Below are positions 32,641-39,523 of a stretch of DNA of 39,523 bases, piece after piece. Each line of letters starts with the position of its first letter. Position 1 is the stretch's first letter. The DNA is from an uncultured Prevotellaceae bacterium (GTDB lineage: Bacteria; Bacteroidota; Bacteroidia; Bacteroidales; Bacteroidaceae), in the NCBI GenBank assembly GCA_900316475.1, contig ONDA01000031.1:1-39523 (forward strand). The letters are read 5' to 3'. The notes beneath the pieces are model-generated. The model was not told the DNA's origin, ran no database searches, and saw only the letters and a list, made by a program, of their open reading frames with translations. The position numbers and the translations under genes are program-made.

Positions 32641-34034
32641 ACCAGCCAGCACGAACATTTACGCTGATAGGGCTGGTTGTCGTCATCCTGCTGGCCCTTC
32701 ATCTGCTGCCAACCATCACTGTGGCTGGCACAGAGTTGCGTGCCGTCAATATTCTGAGCGACATCCTGCCCGAAGTGTATCGGCAGCAGTATGCTATCGA
32801 CGTCATACCGCGCCCCATGCCCCCCAAGCCGCGACAGGCTATAAGCGACACCACGAGTCAGGCATCCGCCCGCCATATTGAGGAATACCGGCCTAAGGGC
32901 GTCACCCTTATCGACGACTACAGCGAAGGGAAGCCCGGCGGTATGGATCATTTCTACAGGATGCTTGCCAACCGCGATTCCATAGGTCGGCCCGTCCGCA
33001 TTGCCTATTTCGGCGACTCCTTCATCGAGGGCGACATCTTCACCGCCCATCTCCGCCAGCGTCTGCAGCAGCAGTTTGGTGGTTGCGGCGTAGGGTGGGT
33101 AGACCCCGGCAATAAGATTAACGGTTTCCGGCGCACCATCGTTCAGAAGTTCCGACTCTTCGACGAGTACGAGGTCGTGGAAAAGCCCTTCAACCGAGCC
33201 GTAGAAGGTATCAACCAGCGCTATTTCGTGCCCCACGAGGGCGCCTCGGTATGGACGAAGGGTACCGACTACTGTCCGCTGACCGCCCAGTGGCAGCAGT
33301 CGACGCTCTTCCTGCGAACGTCGCAGGGCGTCAGTGTGGCCGTCAACGAGAACGACCGCCAGTGGGCCAGTCGTCTGGTGGCACCGTCGGGTCACGTGCA
33401 GAGCTTCGTCGTGACGAGCGACACCACCCGCACCATAGCCTACCGCTTCACCGACGTCACCCCCGGCACCTATGTCTATGGTATGGCACTTGAGGGGCGT
33501 CGTGGCATCACGCTCGACAACTTCTCGATGCGCGGTTCCTCGGGCTCCACGCTCTCACACTTGTCGGCCGACATCCTGGCCGACTTTGCCCGCCAGCGCC
33601 CCTACGACCTCATCGTGCTGCACTTCGGCCTGAATGTTGTCAGCGACCGCAGCCATGCCGCCAACTACAAGGCATACACCCGCCAGATGGGCAAGGTCAT
33701 AGCCCATCTGCGTGAAGCCTGGCCCGAGGCCGCCATCCTCATCGTCAGCGTTCCCGACCGCTGTCAGCGTACCGCCGCAGGCATCCGCACGCTGAGTGGC
33801 ATAGAGTCGCTGGCAGCCTTCCAGCAGATTATGGCCTCCGACAGTCATGTCGCCTTCTTCAATCTCTTCCAGGCTATGGGCGGGCGTGAGAGTATGGCCA
33901 AACTCGTGAAGCGCGGACTAGCAAACAAGGACTATACCCACCTGTCGCATGGTGGCGGCAACGTCGTCTCCGACTATCTGTACCGCAGCCTTGATGCCGG
34001 TTTTATTAACTATCAACGTCATCACATGCCATGA
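32637..34034 (+). CDS. SGNH/GDSL-type esterase, membrane-anchored
   Basis: This 465-residue protein has an N-terminal transmembrane helix (about 8-24, TLIGLVVVILLALHLLP) and then a periplasmic part. SGNH blocks are AYFGDSFIEGD (Ser128, block I), VLHFGLNVVSD (block III-like) and DYTHLSHGGG (Asp432/His435, block V). About 200 residues lie between blocks I and III and contain a carbohydrate-binding-like beta domain, as in AlgX/PatB-type partners of MBOAT proteins. Such proteins transfer or remove acyl groups on polysaccharides. It overlaps both neighbours by 4 bp (ATGA), a sign of tight coupling with the MBOAT gene. Confidence 0.88.
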   Translation: MNQPARTFTLIGLVVVILLALHLLPTITVAGTELRAVNILSDILPEVYRQQYAIDVIPRPMPPKPRQAISDTTSQASARHIEEYRPKGVTLIDDYSEGKPGGMDHFYRMLANRDSIGRPVRIAYFGDSFIEGDIFTAHLRQRLQQQFGGCGVGWVDPGNKINGFRRTIVQKFRLFDEYEVVEKPFNRAVEGINQRYFVPHEGASVWTKGTDYCPLTAQWQQSTLFLRTSQGVSVAVNENDRQWASRLVAPSGHVQSFVVTSDTTRTIAYRFTDVTPGTYVYGMALEGRRGITLDNFSMRGSSGSTLSHLSADILADFARQRPYDLIVLHFGLNVVSDRSHAANYKAYTRQMGKVIAHLREAWPEAAILIVSVPDRCQRTAAGIRTLSGIESLAAFQQIMASDSHVAFFNLFQAMGGRESMAKLVKRGLANKDYTHLSHGGGNVVSDYLYRSLDAGFINYQRHHMP

Positions 34035-35536
34035 ACGATGCTATCATCAGCGAACTGCAACTGACGGTCGGTAGGATTCTGCAGCAACTGACCTATAATC
34101 CCGATGAGCCACTGCTCTTCTCATCGGGGCTTTTCCTCTTCCTGTTCCTGGGCTTCACGTTTGTCTACATGCTCCTGCAGCGTACACAGACGCTGCGCCT
34201 CCTTTTTGTCACCTGTTTCAGCTACTACTTCTACTATAAGTCGTCAGGCTTCTATTTCTTCCTGCTGGCCGTCGTCACCGTCAGCGACTTCCTGCTGGCC
34301 CGGCATATCAGCCAGGCTGCCAGGCAGTGGCAGCGACGGCTGTGCCTGCTGCTGAGCCTTGTGGTCGACCTCGGGCTGCTGTTCTATTTCAAGTACACCA
34401 ACTTCTTCTGTGCTACGTGGGCCGACATCGTAGGCCACAACTTCCAGCCCTACGACATTTTCCTGCCCGTGGGCATCAGCTTCTTCACCTTCCAGTCGCT
34501 GTCGTACACCATCGACGTCTATCGCCGGCAGATGCAGCCCCTCGGCAACATCCTCGACTACGCCTTCTACGTGTCGTTCTTCCCTCAGCTTGTCGCCGGT
34601 CCTATCGTCCGCGCCCGCGACTTCGTGCCACAGATACGCAAGCCGGTGATTGTCACCGACCGTATGTTCGGGCGTGCCGTCTACCTTATCTGTGCCGGAC
34701 TGCTCAAGAAGTGTGTCGTCAGCGACTACATCTCGCTGAACTTCGTCGACCGCATCTTCGACAACCCCGCGCTATATTCCGGCATAGAGAATCTCCTTGG
34801 TGCCTACGGCTATGCCCTGCAAATCTATTGCGACTTCTCAGGCTATAGCGATATGGCCATTGGCATTGCCTTGCTCCTCGGCTTCCATTTCCCCCAGAAC
34901 TTCAACGTCCCCTATCAGAGCAGCTCCGTCACCGAGTTCTGGCGCCGTTGGCATATCTCGCTCTCCACATGGATTCGCGACTATATCTACATCTCGCTCG
35001 GCGGCAACCGTCACGGACGTCTGCGCCAGTACTTCAACCTGCTGGTGACGATGCTCCTTGGCGGACTGTGGCACGGCGCTTCGTTCAACTTCGTCGTCTG
35101 GGGCGGTCTGCACGGCCTTGCCCTTGCCGTCCATAAGTTCTTCAGCCAGCAGCTGCTCCATCGCGACCGGCACTACCAGAGTCACGGCCTGCGCCGCGTC
35201 GGTGCAACACTCCTCACGTTCCACTTCGTCGTCGTCTGCTGGATATTCTTCCGCCATACGTCCCTCGGTGCCTCGTGGAGCATGCTCAGCCGCATCTTCA
35301 GCGATTTCCACGCCGAACTGTTGCCGCAGGTGCTCAGCAGCTATCGCTATGTCTTTGCACTCATCGCCATGGGCTATGTCGTCCACCTGCTGCCCATCAA
35401 GTCTGAGGAGCGCCTTTCGCGTCTCTTCGGCCGTCTTGGCGTCTTGTTCTGTGCTGTCGTCTTGGCAGCCGTCATCTATCTGGTTATTCAGGTCAAGAGC
35501 AGTACCATTCAGCCTTTCATTTATTTCCAGTTCTAA
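34031..35536 (+). CDS. MBOAT-family O-acyltransferase
   Basis: This 501-residue polytopic membrane protein has about ten hydrophobic segments. The MBOAT signatures are QLVAGPIVRARDFVPQ, EFWRRWHISLSTWIRDYIYI and the catalytic His348 in GGLWHGASFNFVVWGGLHG. It transfers an acyl group (acetyl in the best-known cases: alginate, peptidoglycan, capsule) across the membrane to a partner in the periplasm. The SGNH protein just upstream is the likely receiver or final transferase, like AlgJ/X for AlgI and PatB for PatA. The substrate is unknown. No capsule genes are adjacent, so peptidoglycan or a lipid-linked glycan are possibilities. Confidence 0.93.
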   Translation: MNDAIISELQLTVGRILQQLTYNPDEPLLFSSGLFLFLFLGFTFVYMLLQRTQTLRLLFVTCFSYYFYYKSSGFYFFLLAVVTVSDFLLARHISQAARQWQRRLCLLLSLVVDLGLLFYFKYTNFFCATWADIVGHNFQPYDIFLPVGISFFTFQSLSYTIDVYRRQMQPLGNILDYAFYVSFFPQLVAGPIVRARDFVPQIRKPVIVTDRMFGRAVYLICAGLLKKCVVSDYISLNFVDRIFDNPALYSGIENLLGAYGYALQIYCDFSGYSDMAIGIALLLGFHFPQNFNVPYQSSSVTEFWRRWHISLSTWIRDYIYISLGGNRHGRLRQYFNLLVTMLLGGLWHGASFNFVVWGGLHGLALAVHKFFSQQLLHRDRHYQSHGLRRVGATLLTFHFVVVCWIFFRHTSLGASWSMLSRIFSDFHAELLPQVLSSYRYVFALIAMGYVVHLLPIKSEERLSRLFGRLGVLFCAVVLAAVIYLVIQVKSSTIQPFIYFQF

Positions 35537-36378
35537 TGATGCGTTTAGGTAGAAAAACCGGATTGGTGCTCGAGGGCGGAGGCATGCGCGGGGTGTTCAC
35601 CTCGGGCGTGCTCGACGCCTTTATGAAGTACGACCTCTACTTCCCATACGTCGTCGCCGTGTCGGCAGGTGCCTGCAACGGACTGAGCTATATGAGCCGC
35701 CAGCCGCGTCGCGCCCGCTATTCTAACATCGACATGCTCCGTAAGTACGGCTATATCTCGCTGAAGAGTCTCTTCACCCAGGGCAGCATCTTCGACCCCG
35801 ACATCCTCTATGAGCGTTTCCCCAACGAGATAGTCCCCTTCGACTACGAGACGTATCGGCAGAATCCCGCTACGTTCGAGATGGTGACCACCAACTGTCT
35901 CACCGGCCGTGCCTGCTATCTCACCGAGAAGAACGATGCCCGCCGGCTGACGGCCATTGTCAAGGCGTCGTCGTCGCTGCCTTACGTGGCGCGCATTACC
36001 GACGTCGACGGCATACCGATGCTCGACGGCGGCATCGTCGACAGCATCCCTGTGGTGCGTGCCGTCGACATGGGCTATTCGCCCAATGTGGTCATCATGA
36101 CGCGCAACCGCGGCTTCCGTTCTACAGAGCCCGATTTCAAGGTACCCCGGCTCTTCTATGGCGACTATCCCCGTCTGCGTGTGGCCCTGAGCCATCATGT
36201 CGAGGTCTACAACAAGCAGCTCGAACTCATAGAGCGGATGGAAGACTGGGGCGAGGTGGTCTGCATTCGTCCTCAGCGGCCTATGGAGGTAGAGCGCATC
36301 TGTCGCGACACACGAAAACTGGAAGCTCTCTATGAAGAGGGCTTCCAGCAGGGTGAGGCGTTTTGCCGGGAGAGGTAG
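35536..36378 (+). CDS. Patatin-like phospholipase
   Basis: This 280-residue cytoplasmic protein of the YjjU/RssA-like patatin group has the oxyanion loop LEGGGMRGVFTSG, a nucleophile Ser43 in VAVSAGACNG and the catalytic Asp164 in MLDGGIVDS. The GxSxG elbow here reads AVSAG, so the first Gly is Ala. Both sequences would fit the turn. It acts on lipid acyl esters. The TAATG overlap with the MBOAT gene places it in the same operon; a second ATG follows immediately. It may recycle acyl groups or remove acyl chains linked to the same glycan, but that is speculation. Confidence 0.9.
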   Translation: MMRLGRKTGLVLEGGGMRGVFTSGVLDAFMKYDLYFPYVVAVSAGACNGLSYMSRQPRRARYSNIDMLRKYGYISLKSLFTQGSIFDPDILYERFPNEIVPFDYETYRQNPATFEMVTTNCLTGRACYLTEKNDARRLTAIVKASSSLPYVARITDVDGIPMLDGGIVDSIPVVRAVDMGYSPNVVIMTRNRGFRSTEPDFKVPRLFYGDYPRLRVALSHHVEVYNKQLELIERMEDWGEVVCIRPQRPMEVERICRDTRKLEALYEEGFQQGEAFCRER

Positions 36379-36391
36379 TTGCCGCCTCCCG
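36367..36391. terminator. Possible short hairpin between convergent genes
   Basis: CGGGAG (36367-36372) pairs with CTCCCG (36386-36391) at the end of the patatin gene and just before the GH43 stop. The following TCTATTTCTTT is only moderately T-rich. A weak shared terminator is possible. Confidence 0.35.
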
Positions 36392-36392
36392 T

Positions 36393-38357
36393 CTATTTCT
36401 TTGCTTTCAGTGGTTCGGGGCCGTTCAGCGTCGGTGTGACGGGAACGATGCGTCCCTGCTTGTCGAACGTCAGGCGGTCTATGCACACCTCGCGGTGGAT
36501 GCCCGGCTCACGGTCTACGAAGTGCTTGTTGATGCGGTGGTAAACGATGTACCATTCATCTTTGCCGGGAATCTGTAGCACGGAGTTGTGCGCCGTACCG
36601 TAAATCTTGTCTTCGGGCTTCTGCTTGATGACCAGGAAGTTCTGCTCGTCGATGGTGATGGGACCGAGAGGCGACTTCGCCGTGCCGTAGCAGACGTGGT
36701 AGTTGGGCGACCCCGTGTCGTCGACGCTCCAGAGGAAGTAGTACGTCCCCTTACGGCAGAAGACGTAGGCACCCTCGCGGAAGGCCCACGTCTGCAGCGT
36801 GCCGCCCTTGGGCGTCATCAGCGTGATGGTCTCCTTCTTCACCGAGAGCAGGTCGTCGTTCAGCTCGGCGCCGGCCATGAAGCCGTTACCCCAGTAGATA
36901 TAGTATTTCCCGCTCTTCGGGTCCTGGAACACGTCGACGTCGATGGCCTGTCCGCCGCGGGCCTCCTTCGGACGGTCGGCATCGGTCAGGATGGGTGCTC
37001 CCGAGTCGACAAACGGCCCTGTGGGCGAGTCGCTGACGGCGACGCCAATCTCCTTGCGGTTCGTCTGCGGGTTATGGGCAGAGAAGTAGAAGTAGTACTT
37101 CCCGTTCTTCTCGATGATGGCCGGTGCCCAGGCGTTGCCTGTGGCCCAACGCACCTGGTCGCCCTTCACGTCGAGCATCTTGCCCTCGTCCTTCCAGTCA
37201 ATGAGGTTTGTCGATGAGAAGACGCTGAAGTCGTGGCCGCCCCAGCCGGTGGTGCCGTCGGTGGTGCTGTAGATGTAGTATTTCTTCGTCTTCTTCGAGT
37301 AGAGCACCTCCGGGTCGGCGTGGAAGCCCGGCAGTATGGGCTGCTTGTAGTTGGGGAACGCCTTCAGCAGGCGCTCTTTCTCTGCCCGTGTGATGGGGAT
37401 GATGGTGCCGTGACGCGGCGTGAACTTCCCCTTCATCTCCGTGTTCTGCACAAACTGGAACGTCTTCAGGTCCTCCGAGCGGCAGAACTGGTAGTGGCCG
37501 TTGCCGTAGCAGTCGTACATGATGATCCAGCTTTTGCCGTCGATGGCCTTGCAGACGCCGACGCCCTCGACGCTCTCCTTCGTCTGCTCCACGTTGCCGT
37601 CGAGCATCTGCCACTTGTCCGTCAGCTGCTTGGCTACGGCCTGATAGATGCCGCGTCCCGACTCCTGCTTGTAAAAGAGGTGGTAGAGCTGGTCGGCCTC
37701 GTTGTAGACGATGTCGCCGTCGATGGTGGCGTTGCCCGCGTCGAAGAGCCACTTCGGCTCACCCTCCAAGTCGGTGAAGTCCTTGTTGGCATATTGGTAG
37801 TAGATTTTGTCGTACGACCCGTGGTCGCTGGTGCGCAGCGAGTAGAACACCATGTACTTGCCGGCCTTGTGGTCGTAGATGGTCTCCGGCGCCCAGACGC
37901 GGATGACGTTCTTCCACGTCTTCGTGTAGCGGGTGGGGAAGTTGATGGCCGTGTGCTGCCAGTTGATCAGGTCTGTCGACTTCAGCAGCACCATGCCGCG
38001 GTTGCTCGACCATCCGAGCGACGAGCGCATGTCGGTGACTACCATGTAGAACGTCTTGCCGTCCTCACAGCGCAGGATATGCGGGTCGCGCACACACTGC
38101 GTCAGGGCGATGGTGTCGCTCTCTATCACCGGTGCCCCCATGTTCAGCGGCGTGTAGTTGTAGCCGTCGTCAGAGATGGCGTAGCATATCTGCTCGTCCT
38201 CGGGAGCATTACTATTAAAATAGGTGAAGAGGTAGGCCACCATCTCGTTGGGGTCTTTCTGTTCTTCGGTCGCCACTTTCTTCTTGGCGCCGAAGACGGG
38301 GTTCAGCGTCGCCGCAGCCAGCATCGCGGCAGTCAGTAGTCTCATGTTTTTGTTCAT
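36393..38357 (-). CDS. Two-domain GH43 glycoside hydrolase, exported
   Basis: This 654-residue protein has a signal peptide (MNKNMRLLTAAMLAAATLNPVFG). Two five-bladed GH43-type beta-propellers follow. Domain one, about 37-330, starts MVAYLFTYFNSNAPEDEQICYAIS, has CVRDPHILRCEDG (Asp base), VIRVWAPETIYD and GDIVYNEADQLYHLFY. Domain two, about 343-650, has LPGFHADPEVLY (Asp base), GNAWAPAIIEKNGKYYFYFS, and ends in VYHRINKHFVDREPGIHREVCID. GH43 enzymes remove arabinose, xylose or galactose side units from plant cell-wall polysaccharides. No SusC/SusD pair or regulator lies in view. A 230-nt leader with palindromes and repeats separates its promoter from the start. Confidence 0.93.
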   Translation of the reverse strand: MNKNMRLLTAAMLAAATLNPVFGAKKKVATEEQKDPNEMVAYLFTYFNSNAPEDEQICYAISDDGYNYTPLNMGAPVIESDTIALTQCVRDPHILRCEDGKTFYMVVTDMRSSLGWSSNRGMVLLKSTDLINWQHTAINFPTRYTKTWKNVIRVWAPETIYDHKAGKYMVFYSLRTSDHGSYDKIYYQYANKDFTDLEGEPKWLFDAGNATIDGDIVYNEADQLYHLFYKQESGRGIYQAVAKQLTDKWQMLDGNVEQTKESVEGVGVCKAIDGKSWIIMYDCYGNGHYQFCRSEDLKTFQFVQNTEMKGKFTPRHGTIIPITRAEKERLLKAFPNYKQPILPGFHADPEVLYSKKTKKYYIYSTTDGTTGWGGHDFSVFSSTNLIDWKDEGKMLDVKGDQVRWATGNAWAPAIIEKNGKYYFYFSAHNPQTNRKEIGVAVSDSPTGPFVDSGAPILTDADRPKEARGGQAIDVDVFQDPKSGKYYIYWGNGFMAGAELNDDLLSVKKETITLMTPKGGTLQTWAFREGAYVFCRKGTYYFLWSVDDTGSPNYHVCYGTAKSPLGPITIDEQNFLVIKQKPEDKIYGTAHNSVLQIPGKDEWYIVYHRINKHFVDREPGIHREVCIDRLTFDKQGRIVPVTPTLNGPEPLKAKK

Positions 38358-38409
38358 AGTTATTGTTTTTGGTAATCGTTAAATAACAACATGATATTTT
38401 TTTAAAAAC

Positions 38410-38442
38410 GACAACAAGGACAACAAGGACAACAAGGACAAC
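38410..38442. repeat. Short tandem repeat in the GH43 leader
   Basis: Three full and one partial copies of the 9-mer GACAACAAG (38410-38442). It is 3.7 units long. GTTGTC-type sequences to the right of the nearby palindrome are complementary to it, so the RNA of this leader could fold into one large hairpin. Confidence 0.7.
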
Positions 38443-38450
38443 TTTTTTCA

Positions 38451-38466
38451 TCGCTGCTAGCAGCGA
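38451..38466. repeat. Perfect 16-bp palindrome in the GH43 leader
   Basis: TCGCTGCTAGCAGCGA reads the same on both strands. It sits between the GACAAC repeats and their complement GTTGTC copies (38469-38496). It could be a dimeric operator or the tip of a leader hairpin. Confidence 0.65.
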
Positions 38467-38591
38467 CTGTTGTCTGAGTTGTTATAGTTGTCGTTATTAT
38501 AATGATTTTTTGTCGTTATCATCATTTTTATTTGTAATTATTATTTTGGTATAATTCTCGTTACTGTTTATTCAACATTCAAACCATGGTG

Positions 38592-38622
38592 CAAAGATAT
38601 AAAAAAAAGCTGATATGGCAAA
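38592..38622 (-). promoter_or_regulatory. Promoter of the GH43 gene
   Basis: Minus-strand TTTG (plus CAAA 38619-38622) lies 19 bp before TATCTTTG (plus CAAAGATA 38592-38599). The leader to the start codon would be about 230 nt. Confidence 0.7.
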
Positions 38623-38777
38623 GTATTATACAAAAAAGTTGCGGAAAAATCCACCGTCACCGCCGTCACCGCCGCGATAATACCCGAAAGTCGATGAGCT
38701 TTTACTTGACGTGGGCGCAAATTTGCGCTCACGTATGACAAATGAAATTACGCTTAATGTAACTTGTAACCTGTAAC

Positions 38778-38818
38778 AATCGCCGCTTTCCCAGTGTTTA
38801 CTGCGGAAAGCGGCGATT
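38778..38818. repeat. Long hairpin, one bulge
   Basis: AATCGCCGCTTTCC-CAGT on the left pairs with ACTG-C-GGAAAGCGGCGATT on the right around GTTT. 18 pairs with a single bulged base. No T-run follows on either strand, so it is either a factor-dependent stop, an RNA-processing element or a repeat-family member. Confidence 0.65.
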
Positions 38819-38833
38819 TCAGAGCGTACCCCC

Positions 38834-38864
38834 CCCCTCCCTCGGAAGGGGCTGGGGGGAGGGG
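38834..38864. terminator. C/G-rich hairpin downstream of the small lipoprotein gene
   Basis: CCCCTCCC (38834-38841) pairs with GGGAGGGG (38857-38864), 2 bp after the minus-strand stop of the 40-residue ORF. It belongs to the same C-rich palindrome type as 6253-6302. Confidence 0.5.
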
Positions 38865-38866
38865 TT

Positions 38867-38989
38867 TTACAGGGCGACGGGGCCGTAGCCCATACACGAG
38901 GTGGTGGTCACGGCGGTCAGTGCCGCCGTCAGTGCTGCGATGATGATGCGTAGCGCAATCTCAATAAATTTCGATTTCATGGTTTTCAT
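38867..38989 (-). CDS. 40-residue small lipoprotein (smalltalk-like)
   Basis: It starts at the ATG at 38989 (a second in-frame ATG is at 38980), with a basic start, MKTMKSKFIEIALR. A hydrophobic stretch IIIAALTAALTAVTTTSC follows, then MGYGPVAL. The Cys32 with TTTSC is a plausible lipobox (weak: the -3 residue is Thr). Proteins of this size and pattern, called smalltalk, occur in Bacteroidales near an N-acetylmuramoyl-L-alanine amidase and HU-like genes, and are often found in prophage-like or accessory regions. No such neighbours are in view. I could not check whether it is expressed. Confidence 0.6.
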   Translation of the reverse strand: MKTMKSKFIEIALRIIIAALTAALTAVTTTSCMGYGPVAL

Positions 38990-39012
38990 GGATTAGTATT
39001 CTTCTTAGTCGC

Positions 39013-39268
39013 CTGTCGGCTCAAAATCTTTTAAATCTTCCAATCTTTGTTCCTTATAAAATTAGTGAAATTACTGCGAGCACTCGTGAGTCTTCGACAA
39101 GTTTCGTGAAATTCGTAGTCCTCTTATTCGTCTGTCGGCTCAAAATCTTTTAAATCTTCCAATCTTTGTTCCTTATAAAAATTCGTGAAATTCGTGAAAT
39201 TCGTAGTTTCTTAGTCGCCTGTCGGCTCAAAATCTTTTAAATCTTCCAATCTTTGTTCCTTATAAAAA
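39013..39268. repeat. Three copies of a 49-bp direct repeat
   Basis: The 49-bp unit begins CTGTCGGCTCAAAATCTTTT and ends TTGTTCCTTATAAAA, at 39013-39061, 39132-39180 and 39219-39267 (start-to-start distances 119 and 87 bp). Copies are almost identical. Between them are GTGAAATTCGTAG-like short repeats. The unequal spacers and absence of cas genes argue against CRISPR. Confidence 0.85.
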
Positions 39269-39285
39269 TTAGCAATTAGTGGTTC

Positions 39286-39523
39286 TTAAAAGGTTTTTGG
39301 GGTGGGAAACTTGAGCCCGTGAGTATCAGGATTTTCAATTCGTTCACGTTCCAGCTCTTCCCAACGAATCACCAACTTGGCGCGCGCCTCGTCGTTGAAC
39401 TTCGTGGCGATGTAGAGACATTCCGTTTTCGAGAGAGAGTAACAAGGGCGTTGCTCGCCCTTGGAGTCCGTGTAAGCAACGAGCGCAAAATTGCGCCCGT
39501 TAACCTTTTCCCAGGCAGGCTCC
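39286..39523 (-). CDS. Rha-family/antirepressor-like protein, C-terminal part
   Basis: The minus-strand frame is open from the right edge to a TAA at 39286, giving 79 residues, with the start outside the window. It reads EPAWEKVNGRNFALVAYTD at the start, then SKGEQRPCYSLSKTECLYIA, TKFNDEARAKLVIRWEELER and HGLKFPTPKTF at the end. YSLSKTECLYIATKFND plus a WEELE helix fits the Rha/phage regulatory family seen in Bacteroidales prophages and mobile elements. The DNA encoding it contains two short palindromes (39443-39463, 39478-39501). It suggests a phage-derived or accessory region to the right of the window. Confidence 0.6.
   Translation of the reverse strand, partial: EPAWEKVNGRNFALVAYTDSKGEQRPCYSLSKTECLYIATKFNDEARAKLVIRWEELERERIENPDTHGLKFPTPKTF

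Larger units (their letters stand above)
38623..38866. other. Non-coding, repeat-rich spacer
   Basis: This stretch has no gene that I can support. It holds a CACCGCCGT mini-repeat (38652-38675), a 26-bp near-palindrome ACGTG...CACGT around GGGCGCAAATTTGCGCTC (38709-38734), three 7-bp TGTAAC units (38759-38777), a long hairpin (38778-38818) and a C-rich hairpin (38829-38866). Confidence 0.5.

Noticed and set aside
37233-38339. 368-residue plus-strand frame opposite the GH43 gene
   Set aside because: It is antisense to a well-supported GH43 gene, has no recognisable motif, and is rich in residues expected from the reverse strand of GC-biased codons.
39013-39268. CRISPR array
   Set aside because: Only three repeats of 49 bp with spacers of 70 and 38 bp, not uniform, no cas genes, and the spacers themselves contain simple repeats.

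Overview
The window comes from a member of the Bacteroidales, most likely a Prevotella-type (Prevotellaceae) bacterium. The evidence is Bacteroidota promoters of the TAnnTTTG type (often followed by GCA) ahead of many genes, almost no Shine-Dalgarno sequences, tRNA genes without an encoded CCA, a short primary sigma factor of about 287 residues without region 1.1, GldE, a PorD/DUF4835 protein, DUF4923 and DUF4988 proteins, BspA/MBG-type surface proteins and a two-domain GH43 enzyme. It is a chromosomal segment. Only the right-hand 0.7 kb looks accessory.

Layout. Positions 1-6.3 kb hold a cell-surface block: the 3' part of a large MBG-repeat adhesin-like protein, an OmpA-family protein, a DUF4988/Big2 lipoprotein, and a 5'-truncated relative of the first gene next to a hairpin-rich junction. 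At 6.5-6.95 kb four tRNA genes lie in a row (Gly, Leu, Leu, Gly). At 7.0-9.2 kb come a conserved hypothetical gene, ssb and gldE. From 9.2 to 12.5 kb there is a C11 peptidase lipoprotein, divergent from a GH25 lysozyme and a zinc-ribbon membrane protein. At 12.6-15.9 kb a neutral zinc metallopeptidase converges on an operon of DUF4923 lipoprotein, MORN-GH25 protein and rlmH. A tRNA-Arg and a subtilisin-like protease follow (16.1-18.5 kb).

From 18.5 to 26.2 kb almost everything is on the minus strand. The order of transcription is dnaN, a 3'-5' exonuclease and porD; then the HtrA/DegP protease; then the primary sigma factor gene followed, with overlapping reading frames, by a small secreted protein, an HPr-kinase-like P-loop protein, an S24/S26-type peptidase and a PqqD-like protein. 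The last three are a conserved-looking set of unknown role and are the best candidate here for an undescribed system. At 26.3-31.9 kb come a DUF3127 protein ending in an SSB-like tail, an EFR1-type flavodoxin/ferredoxin, a phosphoethanolamine transferase, folK and maeB. At 32.0-36.4 kb there is a compact operon of TetR regulator, SGNH esterase, MBOAT acyltransferase and patatin-like phospholipase, which suggests acylation and deacylation of envelope glycans or lipids. It converges on a two-domain GH43 glycosidase. The last 1.1 kb contains palindromes, short tandem repeats, a 40-residue lipoprotein, three copies of a 49-bp repeat and the 3' end of a Rha/antirepressor-like gene cut by the window edge.

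Taken together, many genes serve the envelope: outer-membrane and surface proteins, two GH25 lysozymes, periplasmic proteases, lipid A-type modification, O-acylation, and a type IX secretion component with possible substrates. They are interspersed with replication and metabolic housekeeping genes. Genes are tightly packed, with several tail-to-tail pairs overlapping at their stop codons.
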